Assembly: GCA_036395115.1 (NCBI GenBank)
Contig: DASWDU010000032.1
Location: forward strand, 1-64,000
Length of the DNA stretch: 64,000 nt
Source: Thermoplasmata archaeon
GTDB taxonomy: Archaea > Thermoplasmatota > Thermoplasmata > RBG-16-68-12
Direction: 5' to 3'
Positions 1-8,168 of this stretch are shown in pieces (positions within the stretch are counted from its first letter, which is position 1; every line of letters starts with the position of its first letter). Made by a program: the position numbers and the translations under genes. The notes under the pieces were generated by a model. The model had not been told where the DNA came from, did no database searches, and saw only the letters and a list, made by a program, of their open reading frames with translations.

Positions 1-2192
1 GCCTGGCAGTTCGAGCACTTCGCCATGTCCTTCTCGAACTCGACGCCGCACTTCGGGCACGTCGTCGCGTCCTCGGCGATGAAGGCGCCGCACTCGCCGC
101 ACTCGACCATCTTGCCGAGGCCGTAGACCTTCCAGTACATGGTCACGCCGATCGCGACCGCGACCACGGCCGCGATCATGATGAACAGCAGCCAGAAGGG
201 AATGCCGATGATCGGCACGATCTGGTTCAGGATTGATCCGGGCGTCTTCACGGCAATGGTGACGCTGCCCGACGAAATCGAACTCGCGGAGGGCGTCGCG
301 ACGATCGAGTAGGATCCGTCCTGCGTGCCGCTCGGCACGGTGATCGTCCCGATGAAGAAGCCTTGGCCTCCCGATGTCGTCGTGTTCGTGGAGAGGACCG
401 TGGTTCCGGAGCGCAGTTCGATGATGACCGGCACCCCCTCGATGCCGTTCGAGTTTGTATCCCGCAGGTATCCCGTCACGGCCAAGGGTTTCCCCGGCTC
501 GAACGACTGCCCGCTCGACGGCGACAGGATCGAGGCGGATCCCGAGGGCGGCAGCACGACGTTCAGGGTGATGTTCGCGAAGTTGTTGCTCTCCTGCGCG
601 GCGCCGCCTTCGTTGATCAGGTTGTTGGGATCGACGATGAGCTCCAGGGTCGCAGGACCCGCGATGGGCATGCCCGCGACGACCGTCAAGGACCGGTTCA
701 CTACGGCTCCCGCCGCCACATTGACGCCGGTAGCCCGTGCCACCTCGTTGGCGGGGTTTCCGTTCGCGTAGGCGGCGACCGCAGCGTTCGTGGCGTCCGT
801 TTGCCCGCTGTTGCTGATCAAGGCGTAAACCGTGAAGGGCTGGTTCTGAATGACGGTCATCGTGCTGGGGGTAGCCTGGAGCACGAGATCGGGACCCGTC
901 CGCACGGAGACGCCGCTGAAGGACAGCGTGAGCCACACGTTGTTGTCCGCAGCGTCAATCGCCGGGTACGGCGGGAAGGATACGCTGCCGGTCTGCGTCG
1001 ATGCCGAGTACGTCGCGAGTTCCTCGTAGTTCCCGAACGACTCCGCGTTCGGCAGGCTGGCCGTCGTGATCTGATCCGTGAATAGCGGAATCGCAGCCGT
1101 GCCGCTCGAATCCGTCCGGTCCCACGCGTTGGTGCCGCTCGACGTTCGGCCGAGGTACCAGATCGTACGCGTCGTGGGCGTCGTCGCCCCGGCGCCGTTG
1201 TCCGGATACTGGGCCGCAGCCGAGCTCGGACTCAGGGTCGATGCGATCGTCGTCCCGCTCATGGGGAAATTCGTCGAGTCGCGTGCGACGACATGTGCCC
1301 ACCGCAGCAGGTAGACGCTGCCGCCGGCGGCCGTCGGGACATATGCCGGCTGGAAGTCCGACAGCAAGGGTGGATCCTGGCTCCGGTCAACCGTGACGTT
1401 GTACAGGTATGCGTTCGACGTTCCGTCGACGCTCAGCGTGTTGTGCCAGCCCGCGACGTTCTTGAAGTCCACACCCAGGTACGTGTCGTACGCGTAGAGA
1501 CTCGTCGATGCCGTCAGGCTGAAGTCCATGCTGCCCGTGCCGTTCGGGCCGCTCGTGTACTCGTACAGCCGCTCGAACCGGGAGGCGAAGACGCTCGCCG
1601 ACGTGGACGCCCACGAAATCGAGGGCGCGTCGTTGTTGTCATCCGTGTCGACCCCGAGCCCCGAGAGATCGGAGTCCACGAAGCCGGTGACCGTCGACTT
1701 GGAGATGTTGAGTGTCGCGCCGGCGGTCGCATTGAACCAGCCGGGGAACTTTATCATCGACCCGTCCTCCATCGCGAAACGGCTGCCGGCGCCGGATACG
1801 GTGACCGCGAGCTTCAGATACGGATTGATTGCTTTCGTCACGGTCGTGAGGGTCGAGTGGTCAAGGATGAGCTCGCCGCCCGCGTTCACATTGAGCGCGT
1901 AGCTCGCGTGGGGCGGGGTCGCGTCCTTCGAAAAGTTCAGGCCGCCGTCGCGAACCGTGAGGCTCCCACCGGAATTAATGTTGATCGTCCCATCAACGGT
2001 GAAGAAACCACTGCAAACCTGGACCGTGGAGACAACCCAGTCCCCCGTAGGTACGCCCGCGACCTGGTCGCAGGCCGCCGCGCGCGCAGTGGGGCTCAGC
2101 ACGATCACCGATGCGAGCAACCCGCCGAGCGCGAGCGAGAAAACGATCAAAACGCTCAAACAAATTCGACCGCGTCCGGCTTCGTCAGACAT
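1..2192 (-). CDS. Secreted/membrane surface protein with C-terminal TM helix and cytoplasmic zinc ribbon (partial)
   Basis: The minus-strand frame stays open from the ATG at 2190-2192 to the window edge, so the 3' end is missing (about 730 residues seen). Residues 1-38 form a signal peptide: a charged start, a hydrophobic core, then SPTARAAA. The next 600 or so residues are Ser/Thr/Gly-rich and look extracellular. A stretch near residues 440-530 (LVLQATPSTMTVIQNQPF and after) resembles a CARDB-type Ig fold. A TM helix follows at about 654-690 (IPFWLLFIMIAAVVAVAIG), then a zinc ribbon (CGECG, CPKCG and a third CSNC). GGAGG lies 11-15 bases ahead of the ATG. It is probably a cell-envelope protein with a cytosolic metal-binding tail. 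I do not recognise a specific family. Confidence 0.75.
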   Translation of the reverse strand, partial: MSDEAGRGRICLSVLIVFSLALGGLLASVIVLSPTARAAACDQVAGVPTGDWVVSTVQVCSGFFTVDGTININSGGSLTVRDGGLNFSKDATPPHASYALNVNAGGELILDHSTLTTVTKAINPYLKLAVTVSGAGSRFAMEDGSMIKFPGWFNATAGATLNISKSTVTGFVDSDLSGLGVDTDDNNDAPSISWASTSASVFASRFERLYEYTSGPNGTGSMDFSLTASTSLYAYDTYLGVDFKNVAGWHNTLSVDGTSNAYLYNVTVDRSQDPPLLSDFQPAYVPTAAGGSVYLLRWAHVVARDSTNFPMSGTTIASTLSPSSAAAQYPDNGAGATTPTTRTIWYLGRTSSGTNAWDRTDSSGTAAIPLFTDQITTASLPNAESFGNYEELATYSASTQTGSVSFPPYPAIDAADNNVWLTLSFSGVSVRTGPDLVLQATPSTMTVIQNQPFTVYALISNSGQTDATNAAVAAYANGNPANEVARATGVNVAAGAVVNRSLTVVAGMPIAGPATLELIVDPNNLINEGGAAQESNNFANITLNVVLPPSGSASILSPSSGQSFEPGKPLAVTGYLRDTNSNGIEGVPVIIELRSGTTVLSTNTTTSGGQGFFIGTITVPSGTQDGSYSIVATPSASSISSGSVTIAVKTPGSILNQIVPIIGIPFWLLFIMIAAVVAVAIGVTMYWKVYGLGKMVECGECGAFIAEDATTCPKCGVEFEKDMAKCSNCQ

Positions 2193-2272
2193 AGGAATAC
2201 CTCCGAGGATCGCGCGCTCCGATACCCGGAAGGCTACGACCAGTGGGCATGATGTCCGGGCCATCCTGGGCC

Positions 2273-2284
2273 GCTTTATAAATA
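2273..2284 (-). promoter_or_regulatory. TATA box of the surface-protein gene
   Basis: The A/T-rich TATTTATAAA core on the minus strand stands out in high-GC DNA. It predicts transcription from about 2250, leaving a short leader that carries the GGAGG Shine-Dalgarno at about 2204-2208 before the ATG at 2192. Confidence 0.6.
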
Positions 2285-2478
2285 GGTTACCGCGCGATTA
2301 TCTATCCCGATACGCAACTGTTCTCACGCCGGAGAACAGGCGGTTTCTATGGAGAGATTACTATTATCCGATTGTGAGTATGGAAATAGCCTGAGAACGC
2401 GCGAAACGATCGAAAATCGCGTGGAAAAAGGAGGGTTCGCCGGCCGCGGATGGACTCCGCGACCGGCTCGGGTCGAGG

Positions 2479-3495
2479 TCAGATGACCTTCTTCTTCAGG
2501 ACCTTCTTCACGCTGACCGCCGTCTTCTTCGCGCCCCGGTCGTCGTCCGATGCGATTCGGTGGCCGCACGCGTAGCACATGATGGCGTCGGACGAGATCA
2601 TCGTGCCGCATGCGGGACACGGGAGTTCCGACTCGCCCTCGGGCTCGACGGCGACCGCGGGCTTCGCGACCGGCTTGGCGGCGGGCGCGGCGGCAACGGG
2701 TGTCGCGGGCCTCGCGGCGGGTGGCGCCGAAGGCGTCTGCGCGACGGGTTGCGGCCGGAACCCTGGGGCGGGTGCGGGCTGCGCAGCGAGGGGCCTCGGA
2801 GCGGCACTGGGCGCGACGGCCGCCGGTCCAGCCACGGGGGCACGGGCAACCGCTTGTTCGTGCGCCAACAGCTGCTTCTCTTTCTCGATGAGGCGCTTCG
2901 CTTCCTCCGCGACCTTCCCCCGGGCGGATGCGATGTTGTCCTCTTCCGCCGCGAGTCGCTTCTCCCGGTCCATGAGTTCCCGGTTCCGGGCGATTTGTGC
3001 CTCGAGGGTCGCCTTCTGCTCTTCGAGGAGTTTCAGAATCTGCTCCTGCCGCGAGAGGATCTCGGCCTTTCGGGCCGCGACATCCCGAGCCTGGGCGGTT
3101 GCGTCCGCGTCGCGCCGGGCGATCTCTTCCTCGCGCTTCAGGTGCGACTCCAGGCGTTTCGCGAGCTCTTGCTCGCGCGAGACAATCTGGTTTTCCTTCG
3201 CGAGGACGTTCTGCCGCATCGCCTCGAACTCCTGATCGCGCTGGTCGATCGTCCGCTCCTTCTGTTCGACCTCCTTCTCCCGCGCGCGGAGGCCTTTTTC
3301 CCGTCCGACGATTGCGTCCCGTTCCTCCGCGAGGGCCGAGCGCTCCTGTTCGAGGGAACGGCGATCCTCCTCGAGCTTCGCGGACTGTTCCTGGAGGGCG
3401 GCTTCGCGCTCCTTGAACTCCGTGTCTCGGGACTTCAGGCTCTCGTCCAGTTTTTGCAGTGCGTCCAGCGCGTCTCGGATTGAATTCTCGGCCAT
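2479..3495 (-). CDS. Coiled-coil protein with C-terminal zinc ribbon
   Basis: The product is 338 aa. Residues 5-210 are an almost unbroken, highly charged heptad-like coiled coil rich in Glu, Lys, Arg and Gln, with recurrent 'REKE' and 'EQER' runs. A Pro/Ala-rich linker (about 215-290) leads to one zinc ribbon, CPACG...CYACG, and a Lys-rich tail ending KKVLKKKVI. There is no signal peptide or TM helix, so it is probably cytosolic. The start is the ATG at 3493-3495. It lies 71 bp downstream of the KaiC-like gene on the same strand and is probably co-transcribed with it. A structural or adaptor role is inferred from the architecture only. Confidence 0.75.
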   Translation of the reverse strand: MAENSIRDALDALQKLDESLKSRDTEFKEREAALQEQSAKLEEDRRSLEQERSALAEERDAIVGREKGLRAREKEVEQKERTIDQRDQEFEAMRQNVLAKENQIVSREQELAKRLESHLKREEEIARRDADATAQARDVAARKAEILSRQEQILKLLEEQKATLEAQIARNRELMDREKRLAAEEDNIASARGKVAEEAKRLIEKEKQLLAHEQAVARAPVAGPAAVAPSAAPRPLAAQPAPAPGFRPQPVAQTPSAPPAARPATPVAAAPAAKPVAKPAVAVEPEGESELPCPACGTMISSDAIMCYACGHRIASDDDRGAKKTAVSVKKVLKKKVI

Positions 3496-3566
3496 CTACG
3501 GCACCCTCCGGAGAGGTTGGTTCGTTGCGCCGAGCCTCCCAGGCATCGGCGGGTGAATGGAAGTCA

Positions 3567-4325
3567 TCAGGATGCTCCTATCTCGAAAATCGGACCGAGG
3601 ACGGTCAGGCCGCCCTTGCGGACTTCGATTGCGTGCTTTTCCATGGAGTGGTCCGCGGATCGCATTTTCTCGACTTGCAAGTACCGCACGAGCTTCCCGC
3701 GCGAGCGGTCGAGCCCGAGCAACACGATGCCATCGACGAGGAACCCCTCGTTCCCGAGCAGCTGGCTCTCGCCGTTCGCGCTCCGCTCCATCACGACGAG
3801 CGACGTCAGATCGGCGTCGCGCAGCATCTTGAAGAAGTAGAACATCCGTCTCCGCATGTTCGTCGTGTTCTCCATGAGCGAGTACAGCGCTCCCAGGGAA
3901 TCGAGCGAGAAGAGCTTGAACTTGTGACCATGGACCTTGCGGTAGTGTCCGATCATCCGCTCGATGAACGCGAGGTAGTCCGTCTGGTCCTCCGGGCCGA
4001 CGACCGCATCGATCTCCCGAAGATCCGTGAAGTCGCTGATCTGCATGTTCATCGATAGCTCAACGCCGAGCGATTCCATGTTGCGGAGATGCGACTGGAC
4101 GGTCTCCTCGAGCGTCGTGTACAGCCCGAACTCGCCGGTGTCCTTGAGGTACCGCGACATGAGGGTGTAGCAGAACGATGTCTTCATCGACCCCGGCGGT
4201 CCGGTGACGAGAATGACCTTCGGTGGCGTGATCTCGGACCGGATCACCTTGTCCAGGCCATCGATTGAATTGCGAAACCCCATGAGCCCGCCGTCGATAT
4301 TCCATCGCACGGGGAGAGGGCTCAC
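3567..4325 (-). CDS. KaiC-like RecA-superfamily ATPase
   Basis: The product is 252 aa. The P-loop GPPGSMKTS is at residues 42-50, a Glu pair that fits the KaiC catalytic glutamates (TTLEETVQ) is at 73-74, and the Walker B Asp is at 142 (KLFSLDSL). The layout is that of single-domain archaeal KaiC-like (HTR-like) ATPases, which usually act in signalling and are often found with DUF835 proteins. The reading frame opens with GTG at 4323-4325, and an internal ATG before GFRNSIDGLD (about 4283) is an alternative start. It is divergent from the zinc-ribbon gene that follows and sits upstream of the coiled-coil gene. The specific partner is unknown. Confidence 0.8.
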   Translation of the reverse strand: MSPLPVRWNIDGGLMGFRNSIDGLDKVIRSEITPPKVILVTGPPGSMKTSFCYTLMSRYLKDTGEFGLYTTLEETVQSHLRNMESLGVELSMNMQISDFTDLREIDAVVGPEDQTDYLAFIERMIGHYRKVHGHKFKLFSLDSLGALYSLMENTTNMRRRMFYFFKMLRDADLTSLVVMERSANGESQLLGNEGFLVDGIVLLGLDRSRGKLVRYLQVEKMRSADHSMEKHAIEVRKGGLTVLGPIFEIGAS

Positions 4326-4506
4326 TTAATCGTTTTGCGCTGATTATCCACCTTGAGCACTTATCATTCTCTAAACTGAGTCCGGAAAGTCTTAGTACGA
4401 CGCTCAAGGATGGAAACGCGTCGACGATTCGAGGTGTCGGCTTACGCCACGCAAGGAAACGAAAGTCTGTCCCGTCTGTGACTCTCCCATCGACGCGGAC
4501 GCGCGC

Positions 4507-5934
4507 GTGTGTCCTTCGTGCCAGACCGACCTCACGCTGTTCGACCTCGGCGGCCAGACGTCCCACGAGACCGTCAACGTGGCGGAGAAGGACGGCCGGA
4601 GCATCGACGAGATTCTGGCCTCGATCATGGAGGGCAAGGAGGATCACCGGGAGATCTTCGAGACGCTGAAGAACGTCGCCCGGGAGAGCCCCGAGTCGGG
4701 CGAGGTCGTCACGGAGACGAAGGCCGTCCCGGGGTCGGAGGCGGGGAAGGACCTCGGCGAGCAATTCCTGTGCCCCGTGTGCGAGACGCTCGTCGCCGCG
4801 GATGCGACCGCGTGCCCCGGATGCGGTGCGGAATTCACCGAAGGGGAAGCGACGGAATACGAATGCCCTGTGTGCAGGGCCAGCGTGCCCTCCGACGCGG
4901 ATCGCTGCCCGAGCTGCGGGGTGCGTTTCGCGGAAACCGAGGCGGAGGCGGAACAACCGCAGCCGCAGGTGGAGGTCGCCCGACCTCCGCCCTTGCCCGT
5001 CGAGCCGGCTCGGCCCCCGCCCGCGGCTCCGGTGGCGGCAGCCGGTCGAGCCCCGGCCCGCCCGGCCCGCATCCCCCTGCAGAATCGTCTCGACAAACTG
5101 CGGCAGGCGCAGCGGGAGACGGATCGGAAGATCCCGTCCGGCGATCGCAAACTCCTGTACCGGGAACTTCCGAAGCTCGTGAACGAGGTGAAGCCCCTCC
5201 TCGTTTCCGCCAAGCGGATCGGGCTCGAAATCGACGACGGCAAGCGGATCATCAACGAGGCGATCCAGGCCGGGAAGGGCCGCGACATCGAGCGCGCGGT
5301 CACCCTGATCTCGGAAGCCCGAATGGCGTTGGATCTCGCCTTCGTCGAATTCATCGGCGGCCGGATCGATTCGTTCGTGCAGGAAATCCAGGTGGCGAAA
5401 GGGGACGCCGGGATGCAGCTTGCGATGCCGAAGCTTCAGGCGGCCGTCGGGCGACTCGAAGCGGGCGACTACGACGGTGCCTGGGACCAATACGAAGGCT
5501 CGCGCGGGACGTTCCGGACGGATGCGAAGGACTATACAGACGCCCGCACGATCATCGAGGAAGGCGACCGGCTCGCGCGCGATGCGCGCACGATGGGCAT
5601 CGAGGTCCGCGAAGCCGAACGGTTGCTCCGCCAAGGACGGGAGGCGATGGACCGGCGTGACGTCGCCGGCGCATCGCGCCTCGGGAGGGCGGCCCGCGAA
5701 CGGCTCCAACGGGATGTGCCTGCGTTCGTGCAGGAGGAGATGCGGAAGGCCCGGAACGCGCTTCTGGACCTGAAGATGAGAGGCGACGATCTCGGCAGTC
5801 CGATCAGCATCCTGAAGGAGGCGAGCGCCCTCGTCAAGCAGGAGTCGTGGGGCGAGGCCCTCGGGTACATCCGGGACTTCTACAAGGAGATCGAGCGCCG
5901 CGGAAAGTCAGGGCTCGTCACGCCGCCTCGATGA
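4507..5934 (+). CDS. Multi-zinc-ribbon helical protein (5' end unresolved)
   Basis: The protein has 475 aa from the first in-frame GTG. The frame opens with CPSC, but 13 codons upstream in the same frame lies CPVC, the other half of a zinc ribbon, so the true start must be further 5'. The frame is open back to a TAG at 4393-4395 yet has no ATG, GTG or TTG. An ATG at 4410 is in a different frame. A frameshift or assembly error near 4410-4460 is suspected. Two more ribbons follow (CPVC...CPGCG at about 88-105 and CPVC...CPSCG at about 120-138), then a Pro-rich linker and about 290 residues of helical sequence. The 3' end overlaps the convergent DnaA-like gene by 17 bp. Function unknown. Confidence 0.7.
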   Translation: MCPSCQTDLTLFDLGGQTSHETVNVAEKDGRSIDEILASIMEGKEDHREIFETLKNVARESPESGEVVTETKAVPGSEAGKDLGEQFLCPVCETLVAADATACPGCGAEFTEGEATEYECPVCRASVPSDADRCPSCGVRFAETEAEAEQPQPQVEVARPPPLPVEPARPPPAAPVAAAGRAPARPARIPLQNRLDKLRQAQRETDRKIPSGDRKLLYRELPKLVNEVKPLLVSAKRIGLEIDDGKRIINEAIQAGKGRDIERAVTLISEARMALDLAFVEFIGGRIDSFVQEIQVAKGDAGMQLAMPKLQAAVGRLEAGDYDGAWDQYEGSRGTFRTDAKDYTDARTIIEEGDRLARDARTMGIEVREAERLLRQGREAMDRRDVAGASRLGRAARERLQRDVPAFVQEEMRKARNALLDLKMRGDDLGSPISILKEASALVKQESWGEALGYIRDFYKEIERRGKSGLVTPPR

Positions 5935-8011
5935 CTTCCATTTCCCGCTCGAGTGTCTTCAGCTCCTGATCTCTCAGCGTCGCGGGCCCGAGGGAAATCA
6001 CGAAGGCGTAGTGGCTCTCGGAAACATTGTCCAGGAGCCTTCGGATGAACTTCAAGACGGCGTCGAACGAATTGTTTGAGACGAGATACTCGATCCCATC
6101 CAGCAGGACGGCACCGCGGGGGTTCTTCGACATGAAATCTTCGATCTCGTAGACGATTCGCTCCAGCGCGGGCGCGATCGTCTCCTCCGCAGACCCTTCC
6201 CGGTCCGTGAGCCAGAGGACCCGTCCTGCCGGCAGATCGAAGTTCTCCCGCAGCCGCTTCGGGTTCGTCCGGGTAATGACCAGGCCGCGGCTCCCGCCAC
6301 CGAGGAACCGAGCGAAGAGGCGAAAGGCCACCGCGGGTCGGTCCTCCTTTATCAGGTAGCTGCGGCCTGGTTGGAAATCGCGATCGGCATCGGCACGCGC
6401 CTTGGCCGGCGCCTTCGGTTCGACCGCGGGGAGCTCCGGCGCGGCCCCGGAGAGGACCTCGCGTGCGAGGTCCTGCGTGATCGGCCGTTCCATCACGGAT
6501 GAAAACGCGACGACCCGGTTGAACGCACCGCCGAGTTCCCGGACGTTGTTCTCCACCACGCTCGCGATGAAGCCGAGGATGTCCGAATCGATCGAGACCT
6601 TTGCATCGCGCGCCCGACGCTCGAGGATCTCGATCCGTGTGGCGAGCTCCGGCGGCTCGATGCCCGCGACGAGGCCCGACTCGAACCGCGACACGAGCCT
6701 CTCGTCGAGATTCGAGATCGCCTTCGGAGGGCGGTCGCTCGCCAGGACGATCTGTTTCTCCCGCTCGTGGAGGTCGTTGAACGTGTGGAAAATCTCCTCG
6801 TGGATTTCCGGCATGCCGCTGAGGAACTGGATGTCGTCGATCATGAGGCAGTCGAGGCCCCGCACGCGCTCCCGAAACGCGCCTAGGTCGCCCTGCACGC
6901 GGGCCTCTTCGAGGCTCGTCGCGAACGCCTCGCACGTCAGGTAGAGGACTTTCGAATTCTCGGAATGGGAGGCGATGTAGTTTCCGATCGCATGCAGGAG
7001 ATGGGTCTTGCCGAGCCCGGGGCCCGACGTGATGAGGAGCGGGTTGTACGCCTTCGCGGGGTTCTTCGCGACCGCGACAGCGGCCCCGTGTGCGAAGCGG
7101 TTGCTCTCCCCTTCCACGAAGGACTCGAACGTCGACGCGGGCACGAGGTTCGTGCCCTCTTCCCGGACGGGCGTCGGCTCCTCGAGAACGCGGACGATAT
7201 CCTCGGACCTTGGCTTGGACTCCGGAGGCAGGGCCTCGGCTTGACGCATCACGAACTCGAGCACTTTCTTCGTCCGTTCCGCCGATTCCCGCTCCCGGAG
7301 GAGTTCGAGCTCGCGGCGAGCCTCGATCCGGCGCATACCATCGATCGCATCCCGAAGGCCCTCGACTTCCGCATCGACGTCTGGATACCGGATCGGACTC
7401 CGGAGCTTGTCTCGGAGCAACGCGGCGCGGGACTCGAAACCGGTGACGTCGATCCGGTCCAGGATCTCTGACACCGCTTCGGACTTCTTGACCGCCTCGC
7501 GCATCGCGATGACGGACGCCGTGAGGACCGCCGGGTCCGATTCGAGGTTCGCCTCGACGGAGGAGACGTCGTACCCACCCTCCTGCCACGCGCGGACCTG
7601 CTTCTCGACCTCCGTGCTGCTCATCGCGTGGGGGACCTTCGTCCGCTTCACGACCTTCGAGGGCCTCTCGAGGACCGCATCCGCGTACTCCCGCACGAGG
7701 CCATCCATGTCCACGCGCGCGTGCAGCTCGAGGACGCAAGCGTCGTCGTAGGAGTCCTGCCAGACCTTCTTCAGGGCCGACCGTCCGCGATCCTGCCCCT
7801 CGCCGCGCTGGTAGAGGGTCGCCTCCGGGATGCCGCTGCGGAGCAGGACGATCCCTTCCGAGCGCCTCCCGCCCGACGACCGGACGGTCCGAACGTACCC
7901 GGAGAAGGAATACTTCTTAAGATCCAGGAGCAGCTGCTTCAGCGCATTCGGGCCGCCCCGCGTCGTCCGGATGAGTTTTCCCTCTGGCAGGAGGAGGTCC
8001 TGGGGCGTCAC
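5918..8011 (-). CDS. DnaA-type AAA+ ATPase fused to a DUF835-like domain
   Basis: The product is 697 aa from GTG at 8009-8011, with a TATA-like TTTTTAGA at 8050-8060. Residues 1-110 resemble a small alpha/beta sensor domain of PATAN/DUF4388 type. Residues 110-285 are charged and helical. Residues 288-520 match bacterial DnaA domain III closely: TFESFVEGESNRFAHGAA, Walker A GPGLGKTH (330-337), Walker B MIDDIQFL (D392, D393), sensor 1 ASDRPPK, the arginine-finger region LDERLVSRFE and sensor 2 NNVRELGGAFNR. DnaA domain IV, which binds DnaA boxes, is absent. Residues 548-690 resemble DUF835 (VLLDGIEYLV). It is therefore unlikely to be a classical initiator and more likely an AAA+ regulator or scaffold, perhaps working with the KaiC-like ATPase nearby. 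Domain names rest on motif recall. Confidence 0.85.
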   Translation of the reverse strand: MTPQDLLLPEGKLIRTTRGGPNALKQLLLDLKKYSFSGYVRTVRSSGGRRSEGIVLLRSGIPEATLYQRGEGQDRGRSALKKVWQDSYDDACVLELHARVDMDGLVREYADAVLERPSKVVKRTKVPHAMSSTEVEKQVRAWQEGGYDVSSVEANLESDPAVLTASVIAMREAVKKSEAVSEILDRIDVTGFESRAALLRDKLRSPIRYPDVDAEVEGLRDAIDGMRRIEARRELELLRERESAERTKKVLEFVMRQAEALPPESKPRSEDIVRVLEEPTPVREEGTNLVPASTFESFVEGESNRFAHGAAVAVAKNPAKAYNPLLITSGPGLGKTHLLHAIGNYIASHSENSKVLYLTCEAFATSLEEARVQGDLGAFRERVRGLDCLMIDDIQFLSGMPEIHEEIFHTFNDLHEREKQIVLASDRPPKAISNLDERLVSRFESGLVAGIEPPELATRIEILERRARDAKVSIDSDILGFIASVVENNVRELGGAFNRVVAFSSVMERPITQDLAREVLSGAAPELPAVEPKAPAKARADADRDFQPGRSYLIKEDRPAVAFRLFARFLGGGSRGLVITRTNPKRLRENFDLPAGRVLWLTDREGSAEETIAPALERIVYEIEDFMSKNPRGAVLLDGIEYLVSNNSFDAVLKFIRRLLDNVSESHYAFVISLGPATLRDQELKTLEREMEVIEAA

Positions 8012-8133
8012 GGTACCTCGGTGGGGTCAGTCAATCCCCTGGACCCCTCTAAAAAGGTTCCAACCTAGTTTCCCCGTTTGAGAAGTACACAGGCGTGCAC
8101 GGGAGGTGCGGCCCGTCCTCGACGCCTGCAAAA

Positions 8134-8143
8134 GACTATAATG
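8134..8143 (+). promoter_or_regulatory. TATA box of pgk
   Basis: GACTATAATG is centred about 30 bp before the pgk ATG at 8169. No Shine-Dalgarno is visible, which fits a leaderless transcript. Confidence 0.55.
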
Positions 8144-8168
8144 CGCCGGGATTTAGCCGCGCGCGCGG

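Noticed and set aside
1-2192. Plus-strand frames opposite the surface protein
   Set aside because: They are Arg/Val/Gly-rich with no signal peptide or domains, while the minus strand has a signal peptide, a TM helix and a zinc ribbon.
4410-4481. ATG 4410 as the start of a separate short gene
   Set aside because: It gives only about 23 codons before TGA, and lies in front of the zinc-ribbon gene, so a frameshifted start of that gene is a better reading.
5918-8011. DnaA-like gene as a marker of a replication origin
   Set aside because: No DnaA-box cluster, Orc1/Cdc6 gene or origin-recognition-box repeats are seen nearby, and domain IV is missing.
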